DNA from: an uncultured Lachnospiraceae bacterium | Lineage (GTDB): Bacteria > Bacillota > Clostridia > Lachnospirales > Lachnospiraceae | Direction of reading: 5' to 3' | Length of the DNA stretch: 6,832 nt | Assembly (NCBI GenBank): GCA_947631075.1 | Contig: CANRJU010000143.1 | Location: 1-6,832, forward strand | In this document: positions 5,080 through 6,832 of the stretch, one piece after another | Position numbering within the stretch: position 1 is the first letter of the stretch | How the letters are laid out: the number at the start of each line of letters is the position of its first letter | Made by a program: the position numbers and the translations under genes | The notes under the pieces: generated by a model | What the model was told of the DNA's origin: nothing | The model's database searches: none | What the model saw: only the letters and a program-made list of their open reading frames with translations

Positions 5080-6789
5080 TTGGGAAAACAACGAATAAAG
5101 AAATGGCTGATTATAACCCTGTCTTTTACCCTTTTATTTATTGGTCTTATGCCGGGAACGCTGTGGGCGGATACCGTCTCTCCTCCGGCGATTGATTCGG
5201 ATCAGCCGACAGCGACCCCGTCGGATGAATCGCCATCTGCGGCGCCGACAGAATCCCCTACGGCGTCGCCTGTCCCGACGCCCCGGAGCTATGTGCTCAC
5301 AAGTCCGGGCGCGAAGTATAAGAAGGGCGGACAGAAGGGGATACGCTACAAACGCGTGAAAGGGAAAAAAATTTACCACATCACCAGCTACGCCACGGAT
5401 ACGGTGACGCTGGCCATGTCCCAGCCATCTTCGTTTAAGGTGTACGGCGGCACCAAAAAGCAGGTGCGGCAAAAGGCAGTGACGGTAAATTCTTCCGGGC
5501 AGGTGAAGTGCCGGCGGCGGGGCCGCGGAGAGAAAACATACACGATTATAGAGGCCACGTCCCGCGAGACGGGAGAAAAACAGTATGTGTACATCTATTT
5601 TAAAAAGAAAATGTACAGCAAGGGAAGCGTCCGAATTTCCCTGTACGAGAGGTATAAGCAGCAGGTTTCCTTTGACTACGGAAGGAAAAAACTGAAATTT
5701 GAGAGCGGAAATGAAAAAACGGCGGTGGTCAACAAAAAGGGCGTGATCACGGGAGTGAAAAAGGGGACGACGACTATCACGGCGCGGGTAAAAGATTCCG
5801 TCAGCAACCTGGTCCGGATTAAAGTCATTGTTACCGTGGAGCCCTGGGTCGTCAGCAAAAATGACACGGTTTACGACTATGAGGACATGGTGCGCGACCT
5901 GAATAAGCTTCAGGAGAAATACCCCAGCCGCGCCCGCCTCATGAGCATTGGGACGACGTATGACAAGAGGCAGATCTGGGCGATCCGGATCGGAAAGAGT
6001 TCCGCGAAGAAAAAACTTGTGATCGACGCGGCCATACATGCCAGAGAATGGAAAAATACACAGGTGATGATGCGCCAGACAGAGGAAATTTTGCGCGATT
6101 ACCCGGATTTTAGAAATCGTTTCCAGAAAACCTGCGTCTACATTATCCCCATGGATAATCCGGACGGCGTGAGCATTTCCCAGTATGGATTTAAGGCGAT
6201 CCGGAATAAAAAGCTGCAAAAATTGTGCAAGAAAATCGGAAAGCCCAAAGTGTGGAAAGCCAATGCCAGAGGGGTGGATTTAAACGACAATTTTGCGGCC
6301 GGATTTTCCAAAAAGCGCGGGAAAAAGAAGCCGTCTTATATGGGATACCCTGGAAAAAAGGCGGAGAGCGAGAGGGAGTCGAGGGCGCTGGTGAGGTTTA
6401 TCGAGGATGTGGAGCCGGACGCCGTGCTGAACGTGCACTCCATGGGAAATGTGATTTACTGGGATTTTAACGTGGATGGCGATTTATATACGAAGCAGGA
6501 GCAGCTGGCCGCCAAGGTGAACTCCTTTAACGAATATCAGTTGATGCCGAAGGGAGGCAGCACCAACGCGGCGGGCGGTTTTGCTGACTGGCTGGTCTAT
6601 GACAAGGGAATTACCAGCATTACCATTGAGACGGGCTCGGTCTACTGTCCGCTGCCCCACTCGCAGTTCAAGTCGATTTACAGCAAAAATAACAAGATGT
6701 TCCGGTGGTTTATGACGGAATATGTCAATCGGGTGGAGCCGGAAGAACAGGAGCAGGAGCAAGAGCAGCCGGAGGAGGCGGCCCAGTGA
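5080..6789 (+). CDS. Secreted M14-family zinc carboxypeptidase/endopeptidase with Ig-like domains
   Basis: The enzyme is a 569-residue exported zinc peptidase. The TTG start has AAGAGGG (5068-5074) 5 nt upstream and gives a proper signal peptide: KQRIKK, a hydrophobic run from about 9 to 28, likely cut after LWA30. Residues 31-69 are a Ser/Pro/Thr-rich linker. Residues about 71-175 look like a degenerate Ig-like domain (VTVNSSGQVKCRRRG), and 180-255 like a clear Big_2-type domain (KTAVVNKKGVITGVKKGTTT). The M14 catalytic domain spans about 262-550: HARE supplies H320 and E323, H453 (NVHSMG) is the third zinc ligand, and E517 (ITIETGS) the catalytic base, with PMDNPDG (357-363) and ARGVDLNDNF (396-405) between. 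D403 stands where carboxypeptidase A has Arg145, which binds the substrate carboxylate. A peptidoglycan peptide such as gamma-D-Glu-diaminopimelate is thus plausible but unproven. The tail (553-569) is Glu/Gln-rich, with no LPxTG or lipobox. Confidence 0.92.
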   Translation: MGKQRIKKWLIITLSFTLLFIGLMPGTLWADTVSPPAIDSDQPTATPSDESPSAAPTESPTASPVPTPRSYVLTSPGAKYKKGGQKGIRYKRVKGKKIYHITSYATDTVTLAMSQPSSFKVYGGTKKQVRQKAVTVNSSGQVKCRRRGRGEKTYTIIEATSRETGEKQYVYIYFKKKMYSKGSVRISLYERYKQQVSFDYGRKKLKFESGNEKTAVVNKKGVITGVKKGTTTITARVKDSVSNLVRIKVIVTVEPWVVSKNDTVYDYEDMVRDLNKLQEKYPSRARLMSIGTTYDKRQIWAIRIGKSSAKKKLVIDAAIHAREWKNTQVMMRQTEEILRDYPDFRNRFQKTCVYIIPMDNPDGVSISQYGFKAIRNKKLQKLCKKIGKPKVWKANARGVDLNDNFAAGFSKKRGKKKPSYMGYPGKKAESERESRALVRFIEDVEPDAVLNVHSMGNVIYWDFNVDGDLYTKQEQLAAKVNSFNEYQLMPKGGSTNAAGGFADWLVYDKGITSITIETGSVYCPLPHSQFKSIYSKNNKMFRWFMTEYVNRVEPEEQEQEQEQPEEAAQ

Positions 6790-6830
6790 GACAGCCCGGC
6801 GAGGCGTCCAGCGAGATAGCCCGGTGAAGC
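6788..6830. repeat. Two imperfect 25-bp tandem units at the window edge
   Basis: GAGACAGCCCGGCGAGGC (6788-6805) and GAGATAGCCCGGTGAAGC (6813-6830) agree at 15 of 18 bases. All three differences are transitions. The first unit overlaps the last two bases of the peptidase stop codon. The window ends here, so I cannot tell whether more units follow. Confidence 0.45.
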
Positions 6831-6832
6831 CG

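Noticed and set aside
5134..6219. Open frame of 361 codons antisense to the M14 peptidase gene.
   Set aside because: It is Arg/His-rich and without domain marks, opposite a well-supported gene with signal peptide and catalytic motifs.

Overview
The window reads as chromosomal DNA of a Gram-positive Clostridia member, most likely a Lachnospiraceae-type Firmicute. The reasons are the strong AGGAGG ribosome binding sites, moderate GC, the infC-rpmI-rplT operon behind an L20-type RNA leader, small DUF4190-like and DUF2752-like membrane proteins, and a secreted peptidase with a bacterial Ig-like (Big_2-type) domain. The genus is inference, not proven.

Layout. (1) 42-2932, plus strand: thrS (threonyl-tRNA synthetase), then two small DUF4190-like membrane proteins. 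The first overlaps the thrS stop codon by 4 bp, and the second follows after 15 bp. (2) 2933-3033: a convergent gap with two copies of a hairpin-forming element of about 33 nt. (3) 3034-3462, minus strand: a DUF2752 membrane protein with a CPGCG motif and its own promoter and structured leader. (4) 3582-3648: two back-to-back sigma-A-type promoters whose -35 boxes lie 9 bp apart. (5) 3650-4979: a leader of about 195 nt with an attenuator, then infC (apparently starting at ATA), rpmI and rplT. (6) 5006-5048: a long hairpin after rplT, with a promoter -10 box lying across its left arm. (7) 5080-6789: a secreted M14-family zinc peptidase with a TTG start. (8) 6788-6832: the start of a possible 25-bp tandem repeat, cut by the window edge.

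Most of the genes serve translation: threonine charging, initiation factor 3, and 50S proteins L35 and L20. L20 is expected to repress its own operon through the leader, where one strand can pair either with an upstream segment (readthrough) or with a downstream segment (terminator). IF3 is expected to limit its own synthesis through the non-ATG start. The small membrane proteins have no assigned function. The M14 enzyme is probably a cell-wall peptide hydrolase. I see no mobile element, CRISPR array, tRNA or rRNA, and no clear new multi-gene system. The least explained parts are the duplicated hairpins at 2937-3035, the thrS-coupled membrane gene pair, and the substrate specificity of the M14 enzyme.
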